NCBI GenBank assembly: GCA_014529385.2
Contig: CM043942.1
Coordinates: 109,011,141-109,075,140, forward strand
Direction: 5' to 3'
DNA length: 64,000 nucleotides
DNA from: Adiantum capillus-veneris
Taxonomy: Eukaryota; Streptophyta; Polypodiopsida; Polypodiales; Pteridaceae
Every line of letters begins with the position of its first letter. The first letter of the stretch is position 1. The notes beneath the pieces were generated by a model, which saw only the letters and a list, made by a program, of their open reading frames with translations, searched no databases and was not told the DNA's origin. Made by a program: the position numbers and the translations under genes. This document shows, one piece after another, positions 32,395 through 43,800 of the stretch.

Positions 32395-32698
32395 CATAAT
32401 ATTTGTGCCTCCTACAAATGCCGCAGAATTGGGCACAATGCTAGGGACTGTCATGAGGTGGAAGTTTCCCGTAGTCCGTTGATCACGACAACCTAGAGGC
32501 GTGTTACCAAGGAGGTCAGACCCTAGGCCGGATGATAAGGCCGGTGAACATGATTAGCTGTCGAAGAGGTGGCTATAGAGACAAGTTGCCCGTCAATCGA
32601 GATGCAAGAGGAACCAATCGTGCCAATCGGACCCTCTAGTGGTGAGTTAAGCAAAGACATTGTGGGCTCGTTAGCTGAGATGCAAGATAAACCATAGT
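32395..32698 (+). pseudogene. Left half of a gag/ORF1-like gene split by a chromovirus
   Basis: Contains a zinc-knuckle remnant, YKCRRIGHNARDCHEVE (near 32414-32465, first Cys lost), and downstream a frame with VEEVAIETSCPSIEMQEEP and GELSKDIVGSLAEMQDKP. The sequence is interrupted at 32698 by the LTR and resumes at 38343. The knuckle suggests a retroelement Gag or LINE ORF1. Confidence 0.5.
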
Positions 32699-32851
32699 TG
32701 TCAGGACAACTGCAAGCCCGGACTAGACAAGGGCAGGGCCGAGCTAGGCAGTGTGGACAGGGAGTCCAACTAGGGCAAAGGACCAAGGGCTATGCTATAT
32801 AGTGGGTGGTTGGGTGGTGGACTCCTAGGTTCTAGCTCCCCTTGTTTTACA
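32699..32851 (+). repeat. 5' LTR of the chromovirus
   Basis: TGTCAGGACA at the start, TTTTACA at the end, 153 bp. It contains GCTATGCTATATAGTGGG (TATA-like) near 32792. Confidence 0.9.
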
Positions 32852-32852
32852 T

Positions 32853-32867
32853 TGGTATCAAGAGCAA
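32853..32867 (+). promoter_or_regulatory. Primer binding site, initiator Met-tRNA type
   Basis: TGGTATCAAGAGC follows the LTR end by one base, matching the plant initiator tRNA-Met 3' end complement. Confidence 0.8.
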
Positions 32868-33645
32868 GGTTCTTTTTTTGGGAAAAGCACAGCCATGGAG
32901 GAGGGGAGCCACACAATTGTGCATGCTTTTGTGCATGTCGGGGTCAAGGGGGCGTGGAGCATCCCTCCTGTGAGGAAGACGACAAGGCCATCATGCCGTG
33001 GGCAACCCCCCTTGCACAAAGGAGCCGCCGAGGCGGACTTGCACGAAACGCACTATTTGCTGGCTCTACTGCTGCGTGCCAGGCAGGGTGGGACTTCACG
33101 TCACTGGGCCGGAGCCCCTACCTCAACGCCTTGAGCTCCACGGCAATGGTGATGACCTGCGCACTGCGTTAAGCGGCCTAGCCAACTGTATAAGTCCTTT
33201 TTTCCACTTGAGAGCGCCCAATCCCCTTAGGGGTTAGTGGCCATACACAAAATTTAAAACATAAGGGGCGGTATCCACAGTGGTACCCCACCCCCCTACT
33301 CCACGTGCGGATTCGGCAAGGCCGGAAGGTGCGGCATAGCATCGGCGAGGCCGATACAAATTTTGACACAAATTTTTTGTGTATTACGCAAAAACTCAAA
33401 GATTTCAAGAACACCAATTCGACGGAGTTCAAGTACAATTTTTTGGTAAAATCAATTATCGCTTTCAAGTCTAATTGATTCGACTATCAAGAACTTGTGG
33501 AATTCCATATATGGCGGACAATTCGAATTACTCTCCACCGGGATACTCTCAATTTTGACGGAATTAGCAAGGCTCGTTATACTTTGCGAGTGCTCTCAAT
33601 ATTAGGTATTTTTTTTGACTACTCCTTGCACCGCACTGTGTCGCC
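32868..33645 (+). other. Chromovirus leader
   Basis: Untranslated region between PBS and Gag. Its open frames (for example 32792-33172) have no known motif. A GC-rich first half gives way to an AT-rich second half. Confidence 0.6.
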
Positions 33646-35125
33646 ATGGATTCGCATATCAATATGACATTCGATTTTGAGCAAAGTACGCCTGATCCTG
33701 CCAATGATGGCCCGCGGCCAGATCCTCTCAAGGAGAGTACCCGCGACGCTACGGCAGGTGATGATACTTACGAATTGCTCGATATTCAAGAATTTCGTGC
33801 ACTTCAGACACGCATGACAGTCATGGATGAAAATTTTAAAGCTTTAAATGAAAATGTTACTAAACTATCCACATTAGTAATTCAATTGATGCATCAGCAG
33901 TCCAAGAGTCTTGCTGACACGGACATGCATGAGCACGTTGCTACACAAGGGCAAGGAACTTCTAATCTAGGGCAAGGCTCAAATGCTGATACGTTGCATA
34001 CTCTCACTGCAAAAGAGGTGGATGAATTGTTGAAAAACACCAAACCACCGATTTTTAAGGGAGAAGACCGAGACCGCAACAAGGATGCAGTGAATATCTT
34101 TCTCAGCAAGTGGGATGGAATTCACGCCTTATGGCGTACTCCGGACGCAGTCAGAGCTCTACAAACGAACTTAACTCTGAAAGGCGAGGCTACAAATGGT
34201 GGATGTCTCTCAAGGAGAAGAAAATCATACCACAGAGTTGGGCAGCTTTTGAAGCAATGTTTAGCAAGGAATTTTTGCCTACAAACGAGACCAATAATTT
34301 TTGCCTACAAACGAGACCGATTGGAATTGGACGGCTTGGGACACATGTTCCATGCGCCAATACCCATCACTACTTGAATATATCTCTCACTATCGGGATG
34401 TTATCCTCAAGTTGGAAGGCTTAGATACCTTTCAACAAGTACGGGGGTTCATACGAGGTCTGACACCCGAACTTAAGAAGTATGTCAAGACCCAAGACCC
34501 TAAAACACTTGAGGAAGCCATAGTAAAAGCACATATTCATGATGATCCAAATGAAAAGAAAACACATAATAGTCACGTGCCTCCTAATATACATGGTAAT
34601 ACACACACTCAGTATGGGCACAATAAAAGAAAATTTATAGTTGCCAATTCGGATGCATCTAAAAAACCCAAGGGGTCCAGGGGTCCTCTCTTTCCCGAGG
34701 ACTTTGATAAAGCCAAGAAAGGAAAATTATGTTTTCAATGTTTAGGAAGAGGTCATGGCAAAAAGGATTGTTCCAAGGGGAAATATGCTGCTCAGGGCAA
34801 AGAGAAAGTAGTGCACACGGTGCAATTGCTACCTCTTGAGTCTTCCTCACGATTCTCTATAGTGGAAGTAACACACACTGAGGTGGTGCATGAATGCTGT
34901 CTCACAACTTCCATGTGGCAACCGACCTTTGGACCACATGAGTTAGTACGCATGCACGGATATCTGCAAGGGCACAAGGTGCGTATCTTGGTAGATGACG
35001 GTGCTACTCACAATTTCATCAATTACGGATTGGTGAAAAAACTTAAATTGCCTCAAACTCCGAGTACCCACCGCTACAAGGTAGCAATGATGAATGGACA
35101 TGATATTGAAATCTGGGATACTTAA
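33646..35125 (+). pseudogene. chromovirus Gag-protease
   Basis: The ATG at 33646 (GCCATGGATTC) opens Gag with an acidic N-terminus, the helix MDENFKALNENVTKLSTLV, and the core GEDRDRNKDAVNIFLSKWD. A frameshift near 34190 leads to YKWWMSLKEKKI. A 26-bp duplication at 34270 shifts the frame again into YISHYRDVILKLEGLDTFQ and GFIRGLTPELKKYV. A good knuckle follows, CFQCLGRGHGKKDC, then protease with GHKVRILVDDGATHNFIN. A TAA closes the frame at 35123. Gag and protease share one frame here, unlike in the reverse copy at 5438. Confidence 0.9.
34270..34318. repeat. 26-bp tandem duplication in gag
   Basis: AATTTTTGCCTACAAACGAG occurs at 34270 and again at 34296. The 26-bp period breaks the reading frame. 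Confidence 0.9.
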
Positions 35126-35149
35126 TGCCGAGCTGTTCCATTAGAAGTA

Positions 35150-36418
35150 CAAGGGTACTCCACATGCTTGGATTTTCAGGTTATGAACATGGAAAGGGAT
35201 GATGTGGTTCTTGGTAGGGAGTGGTTGCATAGCTTAGGACCATCATTGAAGCGTAGCTATGAGCACAACATCTTGATGTTTGAATCCCATGGCGCACATG
35301 TGTTGTTGTTAGGAGAAAAAGATATACCTTCATCACCATTGATTTGTACCGCTAAGCTTATGCAGCTTCTTTCTGATAATGAAATAGATCAGGTTTTCTT
35401 GTGTTACTCACTATCTCATTTTCTTTCTAACATTGAGTCTGTTGAACATTCATCAACGCCGCATGCTTCTCTCTCCTTTGTTCTACCAATTGCTAATTCT
35501 AAACAAGCAAACGTTGCTAGTCAATTACAGAAATTATTAAAGGAATTTCAAGATGTATTTCCTAATGATTTGCCATCAGGATTACCGCCGACACGATCAG
35601 TGCAACATAGCATTGACGTGGCTGCAGGCTGTAAACCTGTTAGTAAACCACCTTGCCGTATGAGTTATTCAGAAGCTGCTGAGGTGGAACGTCAGCTTAC
35701 TGACTACCTTAGCAGAGGGTTTATACAACCCATTTCTTCACCATGGGCTTTGCCTATCCTCTTAGTGAAGAAGAAAGACCGCAGTATGCGCATGTGCGTA
35801 GACTACCGTGGCTTAAATGCGGTTATTACAGTTAAGAACAAATGCCCATTGCCTAGAGTAGATGAGTTGTTTGACAAGCTCACTCATGTTGGCATTTTTA
35901 CGAAAATAGACTTGCGATCAAGATATCACCAAGGCCATATTCGACTTGCTGATATACCTAAAACTGCATTCTGAACACAGTTTGGACACTACGAGTTCTT
36001 GGTGATGCCCTTTGGGTTAACCAATGCGCCCGCAACATTCATGACACTTATGGATAGTGTCTTGAAGCCATATTTGAGCAAATTTGTCATTGTTTTCCTC
36101 GATGACATCCTAGTCTATAGTGCTTCTGAAGAAGAACACTTACAACATCTCAGGCATGTATTTGAGTTGTTACGCACAAACAAATTATATGCCAAGGAAT
36201 CTAAACATGATTTTCTAAAAGACGAAATTCATTATTTAGGGCATGTTATTTCAGTTAACGGGCTATATATGGATCAATCCAAAGTGGATACCATTCGGAA
36301 ATGGCCTTCTCCTAAAAATCTGGAAGAATTACAGATTTTTAAAGGATTTGCAGGTTTTTACCGAAGGTTCGTTAAAAACTATGCTCAAATTGTTGTTCCC
36401 ATGAGACGGATCAACTAA
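35150..36418 (+). pseudogene. chromovirus protease end and reverse transcriptase
   Basis: 35168-35974: [19 protein letters not shown] (protease tail), a linker without the 10-residue repeats of the other subfamily, then RT with [34 protein letters not shown] and [15 protein letters not shown] at 35972 interrupts at KTAF-stop-TQFG. 35999-36418 continues with [19 protein letters not shown], the catalytic VIVFLDDILVYS, LGHVISVNGLYMDQSKVD and GFAGFYRRFVKNYA, ending at TAA 36416. Catalytic Asp residues are kept. Confidence 0.9.
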
Positions 36419-37241
36419 AAGGCAAAGGTAAAGCTTTTCAGTGGGGATCCGCTCAACAACACAGTTTCGATACGCTCAAGGATGCATTAGCTACAGCTCC
36501 TATACTGGCTATTGTAGATCCTTTGAAACCATTAGTTTTGGAAACGAATGCCAGTGAAATCGTGCTATTGGAGCAGTCGTGTTACAAGACGGACGGCCGA
36601 TTGCATTTGAAAGCAAGAAGCTTGATGCAGCTCAGCAGAACTATTCTACTGATGAACACGAACTCTATGCAATAGTGTCCGCCTTAAAAACATGGCAGCA
36701 TTATCTGTATGGTGCTCAGTTTGAGATTGTGTTTGACCATGAAAGCATCAAATGGTTTACACAACAAACGGATTTGAAGGGTCGAAAAGCCAGGTGGGCC
36801 GAGATTCTTCAGGAATATGACGCCAAGCTAAGGTATCACAAAGGCCGGTACAATGTTGTGGCGGCTCTAAGTCGAATGCTAGAGATCAATTCGCTCTTGT
36901 TCACGGAACTTCGTAGTGGATTTTTAGATTCTCTCGAAGGCAAATATGAGCATGATGAAGCATATTCCAAAGTGTGGAGCCATGTTCAAAAGAGGGATCC
37001 TTCTCACTCCAATGACGATAGTGTACAGTTAACCTCCACACCTAGTTCTCCTTTATCAAGTGATGAACTACAACGATGGAAGCATTTCACCATCGACAAT
37101 GGGTACCTACTCCATAAGGGGAGAGTTTGTGTACCAACGGACACAGACATTCGGTGCCAAATTATTTATGAATGTCATGATAGTCCAAGTGCAGGGCACC
37201 CGGGGATTAGAAAAACTTATGCTCTTGTACGAAGACAGTAG
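36419..37241 (+). pseudogene. chromovirus RNase H and integrase zinc region
   Basis: RNase H: LVLETNASE, where the first catalytic Asp (ETDAS in relatives) is Asn, a frameshift near 36565, then VVLQDGRPIAFESKKLDAAQ, YSTDEHELYAIVSALKTWQHYL (catalytic Glu), FEIVFDHESIKWF and KARWAEILQEYDAKLRYHKG. After a spacer the integrase N-terminus begins with YECHDSPSAGHPGIRKTYALVRR and is cut at 37241 by a deletion that removes the CxxC pair and the first catalytic Asp. Confidence 0.88.
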
Positions 37242-38183
37242 GCCATGACTTGGTATGGGTGGTCGTAGACAGGTTGACTAAACTATGTAAGTTGATTCCG
37301 ACCAAATCAACGGTTAAGACACTAGAACTAGCCAAGTTATTTGTGGAAAATCTATACAAACTGTATGGTTTGCCAAGTAACATTGTCAGTGACCGTGATC
37401 CCAAGTTTAACAGCCACTTTTGGAGAGCTGTGTTTAAACGATTGGGTACACAACTGAACCTCAGTACAACTGATCATCCAGAAACAGATGGTTAGACGGA
37501 ACGAGTTAACCAGGTGCTAGAGGATATGATAAGAGCATACGTCAATAAAAAACGGTCAGACTGGGAAGAATACTTACCTATTTGCCTACAACAGTGCTAA
37601 GCATGTCACAACAGGCTTTAGTCCTTTCATGCTCATGTATGGGTTTCAACCTAGGTCACCAGTTACGGTAGGGTTGGCAACCGAAAAACTCCAACAGTTA
37701 AGGATTTTTTCCAAGACCACATGGATATGCTGAAACTTGCTCGTCAGAATGTTTGACAAGCACAGAATCAGTATAAGAAGTACGCTGATGAGAAACGTTG
37801 GCAAGTTACCTTCGAAGAAGGGGAGGAAGTATTTTTACGTGTGCCAGAACATTCAGAAAGTCTGAAAACTAGGCCAACACCTAAATTATCTCCCCGATGT
37901 TGTGGGCCTTTCAAAATACTCAAGCGAGTATGTGATCGTGCCTACAAATTATTACTACCTTCACATTCTCACATTCATCCGGTGTTTCATGTAAGCCGTT
38001 TACATAAGTGGTTACATGGGGACGACAATGTCATTGACCAACACATTTTGGTTGAGTTCATTGAACCTCTTACATTACCGCATGAACCTGAACGTGTTCT
38101 CGATTATCATGAGTTGCGTACACGTCATCACGTACGTCAACAAGCCTTAATCAAGTGGAAAGACCGACCTGAGGAAGGTGCCA
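37242..38183 (+). pseudogene. chromovirus integrase core, C-terminus and truncated chromodomain
   Basis: VVDRLTKLCKLIPTKSTVKT, NIVSDRDPKFNSHFW (second catalytic Asp), then TDG-TAG-TERVNQVLEDM (stop at 37493, Glu follows). Further shifts lie near 37580 and 37690. From 37800: EEGEEVFLRVPEHS, CCGPFKILKRV, HPVFHVSRLHKWL and a chromodomain start [16 protein letters not shown] with LIKWKDRPEEGAT. It stops there: the TWE...FP end and the polypurine tract are gone, and the LTR follows at once. Confidence 0.88.
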
Positions 38184-38337
38184 CGTCAGGACACCGGCAA
38201 GGCCCGACTAGACAAGGGCATGGCCGGGCTAGGGAGTGTGGGACAGGGAGTCCAACTAGGGCAAAGGGCCAGGGGCTATGCTATATAGTGGGTGGTTGGG
38301 TAGTGGACTCCTAGGTTCTAGTTCCCCTTGTCTTACA
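38184..38337 (+). repeat. 3' LTR of the chromovirus
   Basis: CGTCAGGACA start (first T mutated or altered at a deletion joint) and CTTACA end. It pairs with 32699-32851. Confidence 0.9.
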
Positions 38338-38342
38338 ATAGT

Positions 38343-38536
38343 CACCTGTTAATCCCACTTTAGAGATGCCGAATGACAGTAAGCCTGACTTGAATATAGG
38401 TGGAACTCAGGGCCTTAAGCTTGATCTCATCAGCCATGTAGCTCATTTTTTGGGTACTACGAAAGGAAAAGGAAAAGTGATTCTGGCTTTCCTTTCTCTC
38501 GACGTTATGTTCCTTATGCACTGGCTTGGTGGGTAA
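38343..38536 (+). pseudogene. Right half of the gag/ORF1-like gene split by the chromovirus
   Basis: In the same frame as the left half when the element and one ATAGT are removed: SPVNPTLEMPNDSKPDLNIG, GLKLDLISHVAHFLG, to a TAA at 38534. One in-frame TAG lies in the ATAGT target itself. Family uncertain. Confidence 0.45.
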
Positions 38537-39096
38537 GGAGGGTGCCGTGGTAGGGCTATCTCCTTGGTGGCAACCCCAAGTCAGACTTAGTTCCCCTCTG
38601 TTGTTTTCGATCACAGGGTGGCACCCTTTATCAACTGACGTATCTGGTGGTGTGTGTTTATGATGTTGGTATATGCCATGGCTCTAGAAGAGTATGGCTT
38701 ACTTTGTAACTTTTTTGGTTTATAATACATTTATCACTCACTATTTGTGAGTTTGGGAAAAAAAAAGTGCAAAAAATCAATCTTCATTTTGTAAACTTAT
38801 ACATATAAGAGCACAAAGTTGTCAAGCAAGCACCTTATTTACTATACATACTAGCTCTCCAATAAAGAAATGCTTTCTTTATCAAACTCTCGGGGAATAT
38901 TCCTCCTCTCCCCACGTGCCTCCTCTTGGGTAGGCCCACCCTATGTTTGCGCGCCTCCATCGCCCTCCCTCACCCTGCTCAGCACTCCTTAACGATGACT
39001 CCTCGTAGCGCACACACACAGACAATCCATCCACCGTTCACCACCTGTCCCTTGTCCCCCTATGTATAGCAAGGGAACGCAGGCTCAACAAGTCAC

Positions 39097-39155
<59 letters not shown>

Positions 39156-39409
39156 GAAATGAGATGAAATGTTATATTAACGTCTTCAAAAGGTCAAAGT
39201 GACCTATGAGACCAGAAAGTTACAATGTGGTGGATCTGATACAAAGTTAGAGTAACAAGATGACAAAATAAAATACTATGGAATCCTAGACTGCTGGGTG
39301 TGGACTAAGCAGCTAAAACAGCTAGCTGGGATAGCTAGATCACAGGAGATCCAACATCTGTCTGGCGGATCTCATCAATCTCCTCCATGGTCAGTAGTCT
39401 GATTGGGCG
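38537..39409. other. Intergenic with (GA)n
   Basis: No gene seen. (GA)n is at 39100-39151. 39179-39250 resembles 25068-25140 (ACGTCTTCA, GACC, ATGAGACC-like, TGGATCTGATACAA), a shared dispersed repeat. Confidence 0.5.
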
Positions 39410-39849
39410 TCATGCATGTCGAGCCAAAGTAACCCGGATCCTCTGATGCAACCTTTGTCGATGTTGTGTAGTCCTCCGCAATCGTGGGCGTCTGGATCTC
39501 CCCAGCTCAGTCGCTCGGTCAATCAGTATGCCTCTGGTGTAAAGCGAAGAGCTCTCCTGTGGTAATAACTCCTCCGGGTGTCCAGTGGCAGCTCTAAAGA
39601 AGTCTGTGATTTGTCTCTGAGATTGGCTGGTCTTTCCTCTCATCAAGCTCTCTCTATGTCTGCGCAACTCGAGCAAAAACAAACCCAGGCATCTCTGATC
39701 CTCGTACCACACGACTCTAGATAATGGTCCAAAGCCCTCTCTGAACAAGCAATGGAAGCAATGAGAGAGAGAGGTAGGGAGATCCCCAGCTTTGTAGAGA
39801 ACAACCTCTGTACGTAGTTGCAAAACCATCCCCTCTTCGCCCTCATGCA

Positions 39850-39941
<92 letters not shown>

Positions 39942-40006
39942 TGGCAGCCAACACCCTCAACACGTGCCACCAAGACTCGCAGCTTCCTCCAATAGCCAAG
40001 CCTCAA
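39410..40006 (-). CDS. Open frame of unknown status with PIP-box-like motif
   Basis: 198 codons on the minus strand. The first part is translated microsatellite (Ser-Leu and Ile-Tyr repeats, from (CT)n and (TA)n), and only residues after about 50 look non-repetitive. There the protein is basic, with FLLELRRHRESLMRGK, then SQRQITDFFRAA, which matches the PCNA-binding pattern QxxIxxFF (39596-39619), and a basic RRPRLRR tail. I recognise no family. Without the microsatellite part the frame would begin near 39840. It may be a gene fragment or chance. Confidence 0.25.
39852..39936. repeat. (TA)n(GA)n microsatellite
   Basis: About 19 TA dinucleotides (39852-39890) followed directly by about 23 GA dinucleotides (39891-39936). 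Confidence 0.95.
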
Positions 40007-40009
40007 CTC

Positions 40010-40859
40010 CGTTGCTTAGGCGCCCACGTGCCCCTGTTGCAAGCCCTCCCCTCCATTTCCTTTCATTTAATAAATGCGAACATCTCATTGTTTCCCACAA
40101 TTTTCCAAAAACGACCAGACATACCACACGTTAGCAAGGCGAGAGAGAAGAGAGGTGAGCACGGCAGGTTGAATGAGAGAGAGAGAGAGATGAAAACAGA
40201 AAGAAAAGCCAACCCCCTTCCTTCCCTTTTCTTTCGCCTGTAAGCCCTTCACGTCTGCGCTCGCAAATGAAGATTCGCTTTTGAGGGGATGTTTTATCAT
40301 TGTTTACAGCTGGGTACCCCATACCACTCTTATTTCAATAAATTATGTATTCTTTAAATAAATTTGTACTTGGAGTAATAAACTTTCGTGCACATTGCCT
40401 CCCACCTTCCTGCTTGCACGTCCCCGCCTCACTGGTCGTGCATTGTTGTGTTCGCACATTATGCCTGCATCATTTCCTTCTTCAGCCTTTCGGCCTCGCT
40501 GCTTTTTCTCTCCCGCCTTGCGCCCGCATAGACTCACACCGGAAAGAGGCCATGCGCGGCTGCAGCACAAGCCTCCATCTCTCCCGGTCCCTCCTCACCT
40601 CATGAAGGCTCACTACAACACATGCAGGCTTCAAGGCTACCACTCCTGGCAGCTGGTATCTCCTCTCAGTTCTTTTATTACTCGTGCTGTGGCTCTACTT
40701 GCATCGTTCTTCTTCTCTACTCACCTCAAGGTGCCCGCGGTCATTTTGCATGGCGTTCCTTGCAGACTTTCTTTCTGAAGCACATGCTTGCCGGGCATCA
40801 AACAGCCATCGATCAGATTTAAAGCTCTTGGTCTCTCGCATCACACAATGATGTAATTA
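40010..40859 (+). promoter_or_regulatory. Upstream region of the kinesin gene
   Basis: About 850 bp with a GA run at 40172-40190, an AT-rich TATA-like stretch (TTAAATAAATTT, near 40357) and C/T-rich sequence up to the start codon. The promoter and 5' UTR should lie here. An upstream 5' UTR intron cannot be excluded. Confidence 0.4.
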
Positions 40860-43800
40860 ATGGCCCTCTCCTCTTACAGAAGTAGCGTCGCAGGAGGATC
40901 CCCACGAGCGACAATGGTGCGACTTGAAAGACCTCTTACACTGACCACGGGCGTCAAGCAAGCAACCCCAGGGGTTCCAAATGGAGCAGCACCCCCCCGC
41001 CCCAAAGCCATCTCTCCTCCTCTCTCGCAAGCAAGGCGCGGGAGCAGAAATGGCAGAGATGATGCTGGAGGTTTTTTCATCTTTGCCCAAGTTCTATGAC
41101 TTTGAACATTTTTTGGCCAAAAAAATACGCTATTCCTAAAGTCAGTTCATTTCTCAGTGGCAGGAAGAGTCAGGGTTGCTGTAAGGCTTCGTCCTAGAAA
41201 CACAGAAGAGCTGCTGAATGATGCTGATTTTGCTGATTACGTAGAGCTGATGCCAGAGGTTAAATTTTATTCTATAGTAGTGTGATGTTTCTGAGATGCA
41301 ATAGTTGCTTTACATGCCAACCTGAGGTTTGACATTTTCTGACTTTGCAGCTCAAAAGGTTAAAATTGAGGAAAAATAGCTGGGACTGTGAGACTTTCCA
41401 GTTTGATGAGATTTTAACCGAAACAGCATCTCAAAAGCGTGTGTATGAAGTGGTAGCAAAGCCTGTAGTTGAGGTGCAGCAATCAAGTTCTTTTGTGCTT
41501 CCACACTAAGAAAGTTGTTGATTTGTTATTGTTTAAGTTTTGATTGGGTGCTTTTGGCATCCAGAGTGTTCTAGATGGTTACAATGGCACAGTCATGGCC
41601 TATGGACAAACAGGCACAGGGAAAACCTTTACCCTGGGCAAGCTTGGTGAGGAAGATGCTGCTGACCGTGGTATTATGGTGCGAGCACTTGAGGACATCC
41701 TTGCAGATGTTTCCTTTGACCAAGATACTGTTACAGTTTCATATTTGCAGGTACATGTGCTCTTTTTCTCGTATAGCAAGTGATGGGGTACTGCATTTTA
41801 TATTGGTTGGGTGAAGGTGATGCACCAATCGTTCCAAATTGTAATGTTTCTTGTTAGAGTAATGCGCCAGCATAGATGGACCAGGAAAGAATGCAACCCT
41901 TGAGCACTTGAGGGGTAACACATGCACACACTGCTAAAAGTCTGCTATTTTCAACATCAGTGAAGAAAGAAGTTGCATTTACCATGAGTGGATCTCCTCA
42001 ATGGGCTCCCTTTGCGCTTACAGGCCAGGGATACTTAGCTGGCTACTTTGTTGTCAAAAAACGTTAAATGATAGTTGTACGAGGGCTGCATACACACGTG
42101 TGGACACATGCAAACGTCTTTACTAGACACCTCTTGGCATTGCATAAACCCATTAGGGTAGCCCTTGTATTGTTTCCGTATACTGCTGGAGCTCGACTCT
42201 ACTTACGAAGTGCATCAAATGAAAGCTTGAAGTGTATCCATAGGAAAACATAGGTATCTGGCCATGAGGAGCTTAGGTATCGCCCATAAAGAGAAGAAAT
42301 GAGCATCCGGACCTTGTTCCAACATCCGGTTGCATCTTTGGTGTTTTAAGCATTCCATCCACTTTGGGATTACTCGCTGAGGCAAGAGGGCATGGCGATG
42401 CAAGATGGATTTTGTGGATTAGGGTGAAATGGGAAGTATTTCACTTGCCACCCGGAGGCCGATGAAAAAGGAATCAAGTAGAGTGCAGCCAGTAAGGAGA
42501 TTTTTAAACGGGGAGACTGCAACACAGATTTAAGGGTGCAGCTTGCCTTCTATTTGGGTGAGGTTGCCAAGATGACAGTTTGATGTGTTGGGTCAGAGCC
42601 ATCGTAATGATGGTATTTCAAGAAGCAATTGCACATTGTCACAACAGGCTCTCGATTAGAGCATGCTGGCAGAATTGACAGGGTCAGTAGTCGCTCCCTA
42701 TGCAACCGATTCCCTGATCAAAATTGGCTCTTTTGAGGAATGTAGGTGAGGCTGCAACTGTGGAGTTTCTTTATTCTGGTCTAGGGATTGGGAGGTGATG
42801 GTGCGGCGAGATGGCTCTTGTGGCAGATGGTGAAAGGGAAGCAGCTATGTTAAAATGTGATGTTTATCTCTTTCCTTGACATGCCAATGAGAAGGAAATT
42901 AAAGACTGCTGCTGAGAAGAGGCTGCAATTGAATGAAGCCCAAAGAGAGCAGGTTTCCCTAAAGCATTGTAACTATTTATCAAGGACACAGCTTAGCTTG
43001 CCACATTACAGCAGAGCCTATTTCGCTGCAAGGAAATCATTACTGCAACTGGCTTCGTGATTGGAACTTCCTTGATCAAAGCATTTTTGCCTGGATTTTG
43101 CAGGTTCTTTATGTTAAACCCTACTGTGAGGAAATCGAATTATTTTGAAGAAGGGCTCCGTGTGCATATCAACGATACTGAAGTTAGTGATACCTTAATG
43201 AACAGGAACCTCTTGAAGCTTTCATCTGCATTGCCTCTATTCATAGTCTTCTGTACCAATATCTTCCGCTACATGAGGTGAAATCCTCAAGGAATTTTTG
43301 TTCTCAAGGACTACTTTGAGTTGCGCCACCTACAGCTCTAGCTAATGAGAAGCAATGATTTTATGCAACAATTCTTAGCAAGCTTGGAGTCTTTGAGCAG
43401 CTTATAAGTTTTGGTCTTCCAAAGGCTCTTCTGTAATCATCATGCCAGCAAACAATTGGTCTGTTCTAGTGGTCTGAAGTTGGAAAGGTGGAGCTAGCAG
43501 CCACTGAGAAAGAATCCTTCCAGGAAAGAATTGGGTGCTTTATAACCTCAGAAACCTTTGCTGATTAGCAGCAGAATGAAAATGCAGAGGATCCCATTTG
43601 TATTTTGAGGGTCCAGAAAAATGGTTGCATTTATTGAATTTGTTTTGCATTGAGCTTGTCTATGGACAACCAGGATTTGGAGTAGTTACAGTTCCTTCCA
43701 ATACTGGAGAATGGTAGATTGCTTAGCCTGTAGGCGAGATGAAGTTTTTCCATTGAGTAATGTTTTTGGTCTTTCACAGGTGTGAAGGTCTACATTAGTT

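Larger units (their letters stand above)
32699..38337 (+). mobile_element. Chromovirus with two short LTRs, PBS and 5-bp target duplication
   Basis: 5' LTR 32699-32851, 3' LTR 38184-38337, flanked by ATAGT on both sides (32694-32698 and 38338-38342). Inside are the PBS, a 0.8 kb leader, Gag, protease, RT, RNase H, integrase and the start of a chromodomain. The LTRs differ by roughly 13 substitutions and one gap in 154 bp by eye, so the insertion is old. The genes are broken by a 26-bp duplication, several frameshifts and two deletions. Confidence 0.92.

Noticed and set aside
40395-40822. Open frames of 66-127 codons upstream of the kinesin
   Set aside because: They overlap in several frames in a C/T-rich promoter-like region and show no motif.
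42857-43281. Open frames inside kinesin intron 4 as an extra exon or nested gene
   Set aside because: The motor domain is continuous without them and they match no known domain.
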